Positions 1 through 7,303 of a stretch of DNA of 14,926 nt are shown here, one piece after another (positions within the stretch are counted from its first letter, which is position 1; each line of letters begins with the position of its first letter). The notes under the pieces were generated by a model. The model was given only the letters and a program-made list of their open reading frames with translations. It had not been told where the DNA came from and did no database searches. Source of the DNA: an uncultured Parabacteroides sp. (lineage in GTDB: Bacteria; Bacteroidota; Bacteroidia; Bacteroidales; Tannerellaceae); contig CALBYC010000092.1 in NCBI GenBank assembly GCA_937890135.1, positions 1 to 14,926 on the forward strand, in the 5' to 3' direction. Both the position numbers and the translations under genes were made by a program.

Positions 1-1
1 T

Positions 2-1195
2 GTCATTGGCAAAAAAGACATCCAAATCAGCACGATCGAACATGCTATGGCCGCCCTCTATGCCGCAGGGGTTGACAATTGCTTGATTGAAGTAGATGCG
101 CCTGAATTTCCAATCTTGGATGGCAGTTCCCGTTTTTATGCCGAAGAAATAGGCAAAGTCGGTTTGAAAGAGCAAGCCGCAAACGAGCAGTATTATATTG
201 TCAAACATAAAATCGAAGTCAAAGACGAAGAGACAGGTGCTTCCATCATGATTCTCCCGGAAGACAATTTTAGCGTAGATGTCTTGGTTTCTTACGACTC
301 ACCCGTATTGACAAACCAGTATGCCGCCCTGGACAATCTCGGCCAGTTCGCATCCGAAATCTCTTCCTCCCGCACCTTCGTGTTCGTCCGCGAAATCGAA
401 ATGCTCATTCAAAACAACCTGATTAAAGGCGGAGATTTAGACAATGCCATCGTCATTTATGACAAGAAGATTTCTCAAGATTCTCTGAATAAACTGGCGG
501 ACATGATGAACCAGCCTCACAAAAACGCTGAAGAATTAGGATATATCAGTAACCGGCCATTGGCATTTGACAATGAACCGGCAAGGCATAAATTGCTCGA
601 TGTCATTGGAGACATTGCTCTTATCGGACGCCGGTTGAAAGGCCACATCATCGCCACGCATCCCGGACATAGCATCAATAACAAACTAGCCCGAATGCTT
701 CGTAAAGAAATCAAATTGAACGAGGTACAGGCTCCGGTTTATGACCCCAACAAAGCACCTGTAATGGACATAAACAGAATCCGCGAGTTATTGCCTCACC
801 GCTATCCATTCTTGTTGGTTGATAAAATCATCGAAATCGGAGACAATTACATAGTAGGCGTGAAAAACATCACGGCAAACGAACCGTTTTTCCAAGGGCA
901 TTTCCCACAAGAACCTGTAATGCCCGGTGTATTGCAAGTCGAAGCCATGGCACAAACCGGCGGGCTGCTGGTCTTGAACTCCGTAGAAGAACCCGAACGA
1001 TACTCTACCTACTTCATGAAAATAGACGGAGTAAAATTCCGGCAAAAAGTAGTTCCGGGGAACACTTTGATTCTACGTTTGGAATTATTGGCTCCTATCC
1101 GCCGTGGCATATCCACAATGAAAGGATTAGTGTTCGTAGGAGATACTCTGGTCAGCGAAGCTGAATTCATGGCTCAAATCATAAAGAACAAATAA
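2..1195 (+). CDS. lpxC-fabZ: Bifunctional LpxC deacetylase / FabZ hydroxyacyl-ACP dehydratase (5' partial)
   Basis: The N-terminal part is UDP-3-O-acyl-N-acetylglucosamine deacetylase, the committed step of lipid A synthesis. The C-terminal part, from about 764, is (3R)-hydroxyacyl-ACP dehydratase of fatty acid elongation. The frame is open to the left edge, so the gene starts outside the window; 397 codons are present. Visible LpxC landmarks are the zinc-site motif with His at 41-43 (STIEHAMAAL), the later zinc motif RHKLLDVIGD, and a downstream GH that fits the catalytic His. FabZ landmarks are LPHRYPFLLVD, the catalytic His at 899-901 within GHFPQEPVMPGV, and the catalytic Glu at 941-943 in LQVEAMAQ. 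The LpxC-FabZ fusion is a known arrangement in Bacteroidetes. lpxA follows after 10 bases, so the two are almost certainly co-transcribed. Both domains look intact where visible. The enzymes act in the cytoplasm. Confidence 0.96.
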   Translation, partial: VIGKKDIQISTIEHAMAALYAAGVDNCLIEVDAPEFPILDGSSRFYAEEIGKVGLKEQAANEQYYIVKHKIEVKDEETGASIMILPEDNFSVDVLVSYDSPVLTNQYAALDNLGQFASEISSSRTFVFVREIEMLIQNNLIKGGDLDNAIVIYDKKISQDSLNKLADMMNQPHKNAEELGYISNRPLAFDNEPARHKLLDVIGDIALIGRRLKGHIIATHPGHSINNKLARMLRKEIKLNEVQAPVYDPNKAPVMDINRIRELLPHRYPFLLVDKIIEIGDNYIVGVKNITANEPFFQGHFPQEPVMPGVLQVEAMAQTGGLLVLNSVEEPERYSTYFMKIDGVKFRQKVVPGNTLILRLELLAPIRRGISTMKGLVFVGDTLVSEAEFMAQIIKNK

Positions 1196-1205
1196 AAATC
1201 ACGAT

Positions 1206-1994
1206 ATGAATATCTCACCATTAGCAGTTGTGCATCCCAATGCACAAATAGGAGAAAACGTAACGATTGACCCGTTTGCCGTCATCGAAGAGGACGTTGT
1301 CATCGGTGACAATTGTCACATTTTCCCCCATGCAGTCATCTTCAATGGCGCGCGCTTGGGAAAGAATTGCCAAGTATTCCCAGGAGCCGTGGTAGCAGGA
1401 ATTCCCCAAGACTTGAAGTTCAAAGGAGAAGTAACTACCGCAGAAATCGGGGACAACACGACTTTGCGCGAATGCGTCACGATCAACAGAGGCACAGCCT
1501 CAAAGGGGAAAACCGTAGTTGGAAATAACTGCTTGATCATGGCCTATTCCCATGTAGCCCATGATTGCGTGGTAAAAAACAATGTAATTATCGGCAACGC
1601 ATCCCAGATTGCAGGAGAAGTTGAAATCGATGATTTCGCCATCGTCAGCGGAGGATCGTTGGTTCATCAGTTTACACGTATTTCCAAACATGTCATGATC
1701 CAAGGCGGTTCCCGCATCGGCAAGGACATTCCTCCCTATACGCTCATCGGGCGCGACCCGATAGTCTATTGCGGAATCAATATCGTAGGTTTGCGCCGCC
1801 GCGGCTTCAGCAACCAGCAGGTATATCAAATCCAAGATATCTACAGGACATTATATACCAGAGGACTTAACAACACGGATGCTTTGAAAGCCATAGAAAC
1901 AGAGTACGAACCAAGCGAAGAACGTGATTTGATTCTCAGTTTCATCAAATCCTCCAAGCGCGGTATCGTGCGCGGCTCCATTGACGAATTGTAA
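1206..1994 (+). CDS. lpxA: Acyl-ACP--UDP-N-acetylglucosamine O-acyltransferase
   Basis: First enzyme of lipid A synthesis: it transfers a (3R)-hydroxyacyl chain from ACP to the 3-OH of UDP-GlcNAc. The 262 residues match the usual length of about 255-265. Roughly the first 185 residues are hexapeptide repeats of a left-handed beta-helix (repeated I-G-x-N patterns). The family signature QDLKFKGE lies at residues 68-75. The catalytic His is residue 119 in AHDCVVKNN, equivalent to His125 of E. coli. The C-terminal part (GLRRRGFSNQQVYQI onward) is the helical domain typical of LpxA. The ATG lies 10 bases after lpxC-fabZ, and a hairpin terminator follows the stop. LpxC acts on the LpxA product, so the operon couples consecutive steps. 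Nothing looks broken. Confidence 0.97.
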   Translation: MNISPLAVVHPNAQIGENVTIDPFAVIEEDVVIGDNCHIFPHAVIFNGARLGKNCQVFPGAVVAGIPQDLKFKGEVTTAEIGDNTTLRECVTINRGTASKGKTVVGNNCLIMAYSHVAHDCVVKNNVIIGNASQIAGEVEIDDFAIVSGGSLVHQFTRISKHVMIQGGSRIGKDIPPYTLIGRDPIVYCGINIVGLRRRGFSNQQVYQIQDIYRTLYTRGLNNTDALKAIETEYEPSEERDLILSFIKSSKRGIVRGSIDEL

Positions 1995-2016
1995 ACTTGC
2001 CACCCATCGTATTTAG

Positions 2017-2055
2017 AAAGGGGCGGATGGGACTTCCATTCGCCCTTTGCTTTTA
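2017..2055 (+). terminator. Intrinsic terminator of the lpx operon
   Basis: A 13-pair stem (2017-2030 with 2036-2048, one bulged G and one G-T pair) closes a five-base loop and is followed by TTTTA. It lies 22 bases after the lpxA stop. The T-rich tail overlaps the left arm of the inverted repeat at 2051-2061. On the other strand the tail is weaker, but the hairpin could still act on minus-strand transcripts. Confidence 0.65.
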
Positions 2056-2203
2056 TGTTGTCTTCACAAACCGGATTTTCCGCCATAAGTTTCTTACCGG
2101 GAAACGGCTGCGACAATTCGGATAAATGGCCGCACCCGTCGCAGGGAAAGGCTGCAACTTTTTTCCCAAGCCATCGGCATCGTTTCAATCAAACAACATA
2201 AAA
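2051..2203. repeat. Structured element closed by an 11-base perfect inverted repeat
   Basis: The base string at 2051-2061 (TTTTATGTTGT) recurs as its exact reverse complement at 2193-2203, about 130 bases apart. Inside are two imperfect direct copies, 2097-2114 and 2142-2158, sharing a GGGAAA-GGCTGC core. Two alternative 7-pair stems on the minus strand use the GTTGCAG, CTGCGAC and GTCGCAG blocks. No convincing protein is encoded. The element sits right behind the rplT terminator. It may be a minus-strand structured RNA, since Bacteroidales-1 RNA, proposed to be 6S RNA, is described beside L20 genes. It may instead be a small MITE-like repeat. The repeat is seen directly; the function is inference. 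Confidence 0.4.
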
Positions 2204-2235
2204 AAAGCTGCCTGTTCAAAACTGAACAGACAGCC
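2200..2235 (-). terminator. Intrinsic terminator of the thrS-infC-rpmI-rplT operon
   Basis: On the minus strand an 11-pair stem (2234-2224 with 2217-2207, one G-U pair) has a six-base loop and is followed at once by a run of seven T (2206-2200). It begins about 30 bases after the rplT stop. This is a textbook factor-independent terminator. Confidence 0.88.
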
Positions 2236-2263
2236 CCATTTTCATCTTAAAAAAGAACGATTC

Positions 2264-2608
2264 TCACTTGATTTTCGCAACGATGGCCTTAAAAGCTTCA
2301 GGATGATTAACAGCTAAGTCTGCTAAGACTTTACGGTTGATTTCAATACCTGCGGCATGCAAAGCTCCCATCAAACGAGAATATGACAAACCTTCCAGGC
2401 GCGCAGCGGCATTGATACGCTGAATCCACAAGGCGCGGAAGTTACGTTTCTTGTTACGACGGTCACGGAACGCATAAGTCAAACCTTTTTCCCATGTATT
2501 CTTAGCTACGGTCCAAACGTTTTTACGTGCACCATAATAACCACGGGTAAGTTTCAAAATCCGTTTTCTTTTTGCTCTAGAAGCAACATGATTTACTGAT
2601 CTCGGCAT
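2264..2608 (-). CDS. rplT: 50S ribosomal protein L20
   Basis: Large-subunit protein that binds 23S rRNA early in 50S assembly; in other bacteria it also represses its own mRNA. The product is 114 residues, the usual length. It shows the basic N-terminal arm (MPRSVNHVASRAKRKRILK), the conserved ARKNVWTVAKN segment, the RRNKKRNFRALWIQRINAAAR core and the family-like tail with LADLAV and AFKAIV. It is last in the operon, 102 bases after rpmI and just ahead of a strong terminator. The leader between rpmI and rplT contains a possible hairpin, listed separately. Confidence 0.98.
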   Translation of the reverse strand: MPRSVNHVASRAKRKRILKLTRGYYGARKNVWTVAKNTWEKGLTYAFRDRRNKKRNFRALWIQRINAAARLEGLSYSRLMGALHAAGIEINRKVLADLAVNHPEAFKAIVAKIK

Positions 2609-2629
2609 AATCTTAATTTGTTTTGAATG

Positions 2630-2669
2630 TTAGCGCCATCTCTCTTTTGAAGATGAACTTAAGTGCTAA
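2630..2669 (-). promoter_or_regulatory. Possible hairpin in the rpmI-rplT spacer
   Basis: On the minus strand TTAGC (2669-2665) can pair with GCTAA (2634-2630). Inside these, CATCT (2655-2651) pairs with AGATG (2641-2637), giving two stacked helices split by an uneven internal loop. The spacer is 102 bases, longer than needed for simple coupling, and the hairpin ends about 21 bases before the rplT start. L20 is known to control its own mRNA in Proteobacteria and Firmicutes through RNA structure. Whether this hairpin does so is unproven. Confidence 0.3.
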
Positions 2670-2710
2670 AATTCGGTTAATAAAAATCTAAAAAAATCGC
2701 TTAATAAAAA

Positions 2711-2908
2711 TTACTTCATGCAAAGCAGTTTCTTAACGCTCTTTACATCAACACTGGCTACGATACCAGTATGAGTAAGATTCCTCTTTTGCTTTTTAGT
2801 CTTCTTTGTCAGAATGTGACTTTTAAAAGCGTGTTTTCTCTTGATTTTACCTGTTCCGGTAAGAGCGAATCTTTTTTTGGCACCGGAATTAGTCTTCATC
2901 TTAGGCAT
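2711..2908 (-). CDS. rpmI: 50S ribosomal protein L35
   Basis: Small basic large-subunit protein of 65 residues, the usual length. It begins MPKMKTNSGAKKRFALTGTG, matching the family start PKMKT-SGAKKRF, and continues with KRKHAFKSHILTKKTKKQKR. It lies 64 bases downstream of infC, as in most bacteria. No separate terminator or strong promoter is visible between infC and rpmI, so it is probably read from the upstream promoters. Confidence 0.97.
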   Translation of the reverse strand: MPKMKTNSGAKKRFALTGTGKIKRKHAFKSHILTKKTKKQKRNLTHTGIVASVDVKSVKKLLCMK

Positions 2909-2972
2909 TTTCCAATATATTTAATAATTAAACCATGCTATCCCTTTTCAGGAATAGTTTCTTCTCTATTTC

Positions 2973-3569
2973 TCATTTTTCGGAGTCCGAAGCGGGAGCG
3001 GCAGCAACTTCGTCATTCGGCTTTTTAGCTGCTTTCGCCGAACCGGAGCCTTTTTTAGGAGTCAGCATGATAATCATGCGTTTGCCTTCCAAGACAGGCA
3101 TCTGTTCAACTTTCCCGTAATCTTCCAAATCGTTCGCAAAGCGTAGCAACAATACTTCTCCTTGTTCCTTGAAAAGAATGGAACGGCCTTTGAAGAACAC
3201 ATAAGCTTTAACCTTGGCCCCTTCTTCCAAGAAGCCTTTGGCATGCTTTAGTTTAAAAGCATAATCGTGATCGTCCGTCTGAGGTCCGAAACGAATCTCC
3301 TTTACAACGACCTTGACGGATTTTGCTTTTTGCTCTTTCTGACGTTTCTTCAGTTGATAGAGAAATTTCTGATAGTCTATCACTCTACATACAGGAGGTG
3401 CAGCATTGGGTGAAATCTCAACCAAGTCTAATCCCTGATCTTCGGCTATCTTTAAGGCTTGAGATGTGGGATAAACTCCCTGCTCAACATTATCACCGAC
3501 TAAACGGACTTCTCGCACACGAATCCGTTCGTTGATTCTGTACTGCTCTTTTGCATTGTCAATCTTCAT
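2973..3569 (-). CDS. infC: Translation initiation factor IF-3
   Basis: IF-3 binds the 30S subunit, prevents early 50S joining and helps choose the start codon and initiator tRNA. The product is 198 residues. The N-terminal domain (YRINERIRVREVRLVGDN through SPNAAPPVCRVIDYQKF) is followed by the lysine-rich linker (LKKRQKEQKAKSVKV) and the C-terminal domain (KEIRFGPQTDDHDYAFKLKHA to EGKRMIIMLTPKK). About 25 extra residues rich in Lys, Ala and Ser follow the core. The start is firm: an in-frame TGA lies directly before the ATG (3572-3570), so this gene cannot use an upstream AUU start like that of E. coli. It lies 48 bases after thrS. Confidence 0.97.
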   Translation of the reverse strand: MKIDNAKEQYRINERIRVREVRLVGDNVEQGVYPTSQALKIAEDQGLDLVEISPNAAPPVCRVIDYQKFLYQLKKRQKEQKAKSVKVVVKEIRFGPQTDDHDYAFKLKHAKGFLEEGAKVKAYVFFKGRSILFKEQGEVLLLRFANDLEDYGKVEQMPVLEGKRMIIMLTPKKGSGSAKAAKKPNDEVAAAPASDSEK

Positions 3570-3617
3570 TCAGAAACGATTTATTTCTCCTCTTTTTGTT
3601 ATCTTTTTATTTCTTAA

Positions 3618-5558
3618 TCACCAGCGGTTGACCATTTCTTCAACCTCTTTCTGTATTTGTGCTGCAAAGGTAGTAATTTTCATCGAACCTTTATCACCTT
3701 CGCCCTGTTTTCTTACGGAAACTTCTCCATTTTCTGCTTCTTTCTCACCCACAATCAACATGTAAGGGATACGCTTCATCTCGTTGTCGCGGATTTTACG
3801 GCCGATTTTCTCATTCCGGTCATCCACCAATGTGCGAATCTCATGTTTCTTCAATTCACGGGCTACCTCGTTGGCATATTCATTGAAACGTTCGCTGATA
3901 GGCAAGACACATACTTGGTCCGGAGTCAACCATAACGGGAATTTGCCAGCAGTATGTTCAATCAACACAGCCACGAATCGTTCCATTGAACCAAATGGAG
4001 CACGGTGAATCATTACAGGACGATGCTTTTGATTGTCCTCGCCTGTATATTCCAATTCAAAACGTTCCGGCAAGTTATAATCCACCTGAATGGTGCCTAA
4101 CTGCCAACGGCGGCCGATGGCATCTTTGACCATGAAGTCCAATTTTGGGCCATAGAAAGCAGCCTCGCCATATTCTACTTTAGCAGGCAATCCTTTTTCA
4201 TTGCAAGCTTCCATGATTGCGTTTTCCGCCTTTTCCCAGTTTTCATCGCTGCCGATATACTTGTCTCTGTTCACTTTGTCACGCAATGAAATCTGTGCTT
4301 CAAAGTTCTCGAAATTCATGGAGCGAAAAACTATAGAAATAATGTCCATCACACGCAAGAACTCATCTTTCACCTGGTCAGGACGGCAGAAAATATGCGC
4401 ATCGTCTTGCGTAAAACTGCGCACACGGGTCAACCCGTGCAATTCCCCGCTTTGCTCGTAACGGCATACCGTTCCAAATTCGGCAATGCGCAACGGCAGG
4501 TCTTTATAGGAACGTGGAGAGTTCTTATAAATCATGCAATGGTGAGGGCAGTTCATGGGTTTCAGGAAATACTCTTCTCCTTCTTCCGGTGTATGGATAG
4601 GTTGGAATGAATCCTTGCCATATTTTGCATAGTGGCCTGATGTTATATACAATAATTTATTGCCAATAGGTGGGCACATCACTTCTTGATAGTCATAACG
4701 GGACTGGATTCGGCGTAAGAAATCTTGCAAACGCAGACGCAACGCTGTACCTTTAGGCAGCCACATCGGCAGCCCCTTGCCTACCGTATCGGAGAACATG
4801 AACAAGTCCAATTCTTTACCGATCTTTCGGTGGTCGCGTTTTTTAGCTTCTTCCAGCATCGCCAAATATTCATCCAACATCTTCTTTTTCGGGAAAGATA
4901 TGGCATAAAGACGAACCAATTGCTTGCGTTTCTCGTCACCTCTCCAATAAGCCCCTGCGACACTTAGTATCTTTACCGCTTTAATATAAGATGTATTCGG
5001 GATATGGGGACCACGGCACAAGTCCGTGAAAGCACCTTGCGTATAAGTGGAGATTGTTCCATCCTTCAACTCGCTAATAAGCTCTACTTTATATTCTTCT
5101 CCTCTGTCACCGAACATCTTCAAAGCATCAGCCTTGGATATGTCATGGCGAACGATTGCTTCTTTCTTTGCGGCCAAATCAAGCATTTTCTTCTCTATTG
5201 CCGCAAAGTCGCTGTCCTTTATGACAGTCTCGCCAGGATCCACGTCATAATAGAATCCGTTTTCAATAGCCGGACCGATACCGAATTTAATTCCAGGGTA
5301 CAACTCCTGCAAAGCTTCAGCCATCAGGTGGGCGCTTGAATGCCAGAAAGCATGCTTGCCTTCTTCATCTTCCCACTTGAACAGTTTTACACTTGCATCC
5401 TCGTTGATAGGACGAGTCAAATCCCAGACTTCCCCGTTGACACTCGCCGCCAAGACTTCTTGCGCAAGGCGAGGACTGATACTTTCAGCAATCTGCATAG
5501 CGGTCGTGCCCTCTGCATATTCTCTTACGGAATGATCCGGAAATGTAATCTTAATCAT
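3618..5558 (-). CDS. thrS: Threonine--tRNA ligase
   Basis: Charges tRNA-Thr with threonine in the cytoplasm. The 646 residues match the bacterial full-length form. In order: TGS domain (1-61); editing domain with zinc-type residues His73, His77, Cys181 and His185 (HSSAH and CRGPH); class II catalytic core with zinc ligands Cys337 (MNCPHH), His388 (DDAHIF) and His518; motif 2 around YEQSGELHGLTRVRSF; motif 3 at HRAPFGSMERF (518-528); and a C-terminal anticodon-binding domain from about residue 540. It is first in the thrS-infC-rpmI-rplT operon, with a strong promoter about 30 bases upstream. The predicted leader is only about 22 bases, leaving no room for a tRNA-like autoregulatory operator such as that of E. 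coli thrS. All key residues are present. Confidence 0.98.
   Translation of the reverse strand: MIKITFPDHSVREYAEGTTAMQIAESISPRLAQEVLAASVNGEVWDLTRPINEDASVKLFKWEDEEGKHAFWHSSAHLMAEALQELYPGIKFGIGPAIENGFYYDVDPGETVIKDSDFAAIEKKMLDLAAKKEAIVRHDISKADALKMFGDRGEEYKVELISELKDGTISTYTQGAFTDLCRGPHIPNTSYIKAVKILSVAGAYWRGDEKRKQLVRLYAISFPKKKMLDEYLAMLEEAKKRDHRKIGKELDLFMFSDTVGKGLPMWLPKGTALRLRLQDFLRRIQSRYDYQEVMCPPIGNKLLYITSGHYAKYGKDSFQPIHTPEEGEEYFLKPMNCPHHCMIYKNSPRSYKDLPLRIAEFGTVCRYEQSGELHGLTRVRSFTQDDAHIFCRPDQVKDEFLRVMDIISIVFRSMNFENFEAQISLRDKVNRDKYIGSDENWEKAENAIMEACNEKGLPAKVEYGEAAFYGPKLDFMVKDAIGRRWQLGTIQVDYNLPERFELEYTGEDNQKHRPVMIHRAPFGSMERFVAVLIEHTAGKFPLWLTPDQVCVLPISERFNEYANEVARELKKHEIRTLVDDRNEKIGRKIRDNEMKRIPYMLIVGEKEAENGEVSVRKQGEGDKGSMKITTFAAQIQKEVEEMVNRW
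3665..3672 (-). promoter_or_regulatory. Possible internal infC promoter (-7 element)
   Basis: The minus strand reads TACCTTTG followed by CA, an exact match to the Bacteroidales -7 consensus TAnnTTTG, inside the last codons of thrS and about 95 bases before infC. No good TTTG/TTG -33 element is seen at the usual distance, so this is a weak candidate. If real, it would let IF-3, L35 and L20 be made separately from ThrRS. Confidence 0.3.
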
Positions 5559-5587
5559 AATCTGTTCATTTATTTTTGATTCAGCGA

Positions 5588-5617
5588 CAAAGATAACATA
5601 TATTTCTTAAGAACCAA
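5588..5617 (-). promoter_or_regulatory. Promoter of the thrS operon
   Basis: On the minus strand TTG (5617-5615) lies 19 bases before TATCTTTG (5595-5588), matching both the -33 and -7 elements and the spacing of the main Bacteroidales sigma factor. Transcription would begin near 5581, giving a leader of about 22 bases before the thrS ATG. Confidence 0.75.
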
Positions 5618-5667
5618 TTTTTTATATAAATCAATTTAAAATGCTCTGTTCATGTTTTTTCAAAATA

Positions 5668-5700
5668 TTTTCGTTATTACAGTTTTTATACGTAAGTTTG
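5668..5700 (+). promoter_or_regulatory. Promoter of the AraC-family regulator gene
   Basis: TAAGTTTG at 5693-5700 matches the -7 consensus exactly. TTTTCG at 5668-5673 is at the right distance for a weak -33 element. The leader to the ATG at 5729 would be about 20 bases. The surrounding 5620-5700 is very AT-rich. Confidence 0.55.
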
Positions 5701-5728
5701 TCATGAATTATTTCTAAATGTAATTATC

Positions 5729-6616
5729 ATGGTAGAATTTCCTATTGTCGAGTTGGAATCAATCATCGAGGCCTTGCCTTCAGCGGTAAGTTTCAAAAAT
5801 GAATTCCTGGTATCCGTTGTCAATGCTAAAACTAACTTAATCCATTCCCATTCATATGCACGCATAGACGCTCTGCAGATTATATTGGTACAAGAAGGAT
5901 GCTTGGAGGTTCAAATAGATTACAAACCATATCATATAACAGCCCCTTCTGTCATCATCATCATGCCGACGCACATCGTGCAGTCCATATGCGTAAGCCC
6001 CGATTTCAAAAGCCTAATGTTAGCCGTCACACGCTCTTTCTTGGAAAGACCCGAGCCAATACATGACTCTCCGGAAATAGTATATATGAAAATCTGGAAG
6101 AATCCTATCATCCAATGTTCAAAAGAGGAAATGAAATCGTTAGAAAAATGTCTGACGGTACTTCGTGACAACATCAAGTTGACATCACATAAGCTGCAAC
6201 GCATGCTTCTGATAAATAACATGAATAACTTCTTAATCGAATTAGCGAATATCTTTTACCAACAGGAAGAATATTTCACGCCACCTACGCTGAACAGGAA
6301 AGAAGAACTGCTGTCGGCTTTCTTGCGTCTGTTAATTGCCAACTGCCGTAAAGAACATGCCGTTTCGTTCTATTCCGAGAAATTGTTCATCACGCCTCAA
6401 TACCTTTCTCTGATTCTAAAAGAACAAACAGGCAAGTCCGCCAATAAATGGATTGATGACGTATTAATCCAAGAAGCGAAAATCTTGCTGAAGGCTCCCC
6501 AAACGACCGTACAACAGGTGGCTGATTTGCTTCATTTCTCCGACCAGTCCACGTTCGGGAAGTTTTTCAAAAAACATGTAGGCATTTCCCCAATGGAATA
6601 TCGGAAGTCCAACTGA
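5729..6616 (+). CDS. AraC-family transcriptional regulator
   Basis: A 295-residue DNA-binding regulator. The N-terminal part (about residues 25-105) looks like the cupin-like sensing domain of the family, with an ILVQEGCLEVQIDYKPYHITAP segment. A helical linker follows, then the C-terminal AraC/XylS domain (about 205-293). The first helix-turn-helix is near residues 214-233 (SEKLFITPQYLSLILKEQTG). The second is near 260-281 (TVQQVADLLHFSDQSTFGKFFKK), followed by the family ending VGISPMEYRK. The ATG at 5729 is preferred because an upstream ATG at 5703 hits a stop after three codons. The gene stands alone with its own promoter and converges on the DUF308 gene. The ligand and targets cannot be told from sequence. 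Confidence 0.92.
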   Translation: MVEFPIVELESIIEALPSAVSFKNEFLVSVVNAKTNLIHSHSYARIDALQIILVQEGCLEVQIDYKPYHITAPSVIIIMPTHIVQSICVSPDFKSLMLAVTRSFLERPEPIHDSPEIVYMKIWKNPIIQCSKEEMKSLEKCLTVLRDNIKLTSHKLQRMLLINNMNNFLIELANIFYQQEEYFTPPTLNRKEELLSAFLRLLIANCRKEHAVSFYSEKLFITPQYLSLILKEQTGKSANKWIDDVLIQEAKILLKAPQTTVQQVADLLHFSDQSTFGKFFKKHVGISPMEYRKSN

Positions 6617-6630
6617 TCGCATTAAAGCGA

Positions 6631-6694
6631 CAATGAAACTCATTGGCAAAGTTATATGCTTGGTGTTCGCAATGGGCTGGAGATTCCAGCCTTT
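6631..6694. terminator. Two hairpins between convergent genes
   Basis: The space between the araC-type gene and the DUF308 gene holds a 6-pair hairpin (6631-6636 with 6640-6645) and a 7-pair hairpin (6675-6681 with 6685-6691, loop of three). The second is followed by TTT on the plus strand. They probably end the plus-strand transcript and perhaps both; the T tract is short. Confidence 0.4.
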
Positions 6695-7230
6695 CAATCC
6701 AGCTGGATGTAATCATTCTTCCGGAACTTGTACCAATTGACCAACTCATTCACCCCATAAACTAATATCACGACACCGAATATGATCAAAGTGTCCTCGA
6801 TGACATCCATCGGATAGAAAATGATGAGCAGGCCAACCAATAAAATCAAGGCGGGAAGGATATAAAAGCCACCGGCCACCGGCCCGTATTTGCGGGCTGA
6901 AACCAAGGTGGCGATTTGTTCAATCCCGGCAATCAACAAGACACCACCCAGCACGAACATCAGAATGTTCACGAAAAAGCCGGGCATCAATATCAGCCAA
7001 GCCCCTAACAAGGCGCTTCCCAGTCCTGCCAGCGGAAACATGTGCGAGATAGTGTCATCCGATTTGTCCCGCATGAAGTAACTGACAATGGAAATAACTC
7101 CGGGCAACAGGAAGCTTGCCCCGATTAACATGATGATATAAAGGACTGCCGCCGCCGGCCCAAAAATCAAGACCACTCCTAACAGGATGGACAAGACTGC
7201 ACGTAAAATAGCACCGCTAAAATGTTTCAT
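6694..7230 (-). CDS. DUF308 / HdeD-family membrane protein
   Basis: A 178-residue inner-membrane protein with six likely membrane segments: about residues 8-28, 30-52, 64-83, 87-110, 120-140 and 146-165. Short charged loops lie between some of them (MRDKSDD, SARKYGP). This six-segment layout, with repeated glycine-rich helices and a charged tail (KFRKNDYIQLD), is that of the DUF308/HdeD family. In E. coli HdeD is linked to acid resistance at high cell density; in Bacteroidales the role is not established. There is no signal peptide apart from the first membrane helix. It is a single gene with its own promoter and is probably not co-transcribed with the DUF4249 gene upstream. The family call is good; the function is unknown. 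Confidence 0.82.
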   Translation of the reverse strand: MKHFSGAILRAVLSILLGVVLIFGPAAAVLYIIMLIGASFLLPGVISIVSYFMRDKSDDTISHMFPLAGLGSALLGAWLILMPGFFVNILMFVLGGVLLIAGIEQIATLVSARKYGPVAGGFYILPALILLVGLLIIFYPMDVIEDTLIIFGVVILVYGVNELVNWYKFRKNDYIQLD

Positions 7231-7256
7231 AATCTGAGTGATTGAATGTTACGCTG

Positions 7257-7284
7257 CAAATATACAAAAGAAATCGGTAAACAA
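7257..7284 (-). promoter_or_regulatory. Promoter of the DUF308 gene
   Basis: The minus strand reads TATATTTGCA (-7 element at 7264-7257), an exact TAnnTTTG match, with a TTG 17 bases upstream (7284-7282), slightly short of the usual spacing. The element starts 34 bases before the ATG. Confidence 0.6.
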
Positions 7285-7303
7285 CAGCACTCTTTCCTTT
7301 TTT

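Noticed and set aside
1841..2188. A 115-codon minus-strand frame over the lpxA end and the structured element, with a Cys-x-x-Cys near its start
   Set aside because: It overlaps about 150 bases of lpxA and both hairpins, and no family is recognised. The Cys pair alone is not evidence of a zinc protein.
5559..5728. A tRNA-like leader or T-box before thrS
   Set aside because: The predicted transcript leader is only about 22 bases, and the rest of the gap is AT-rich with no such structure.
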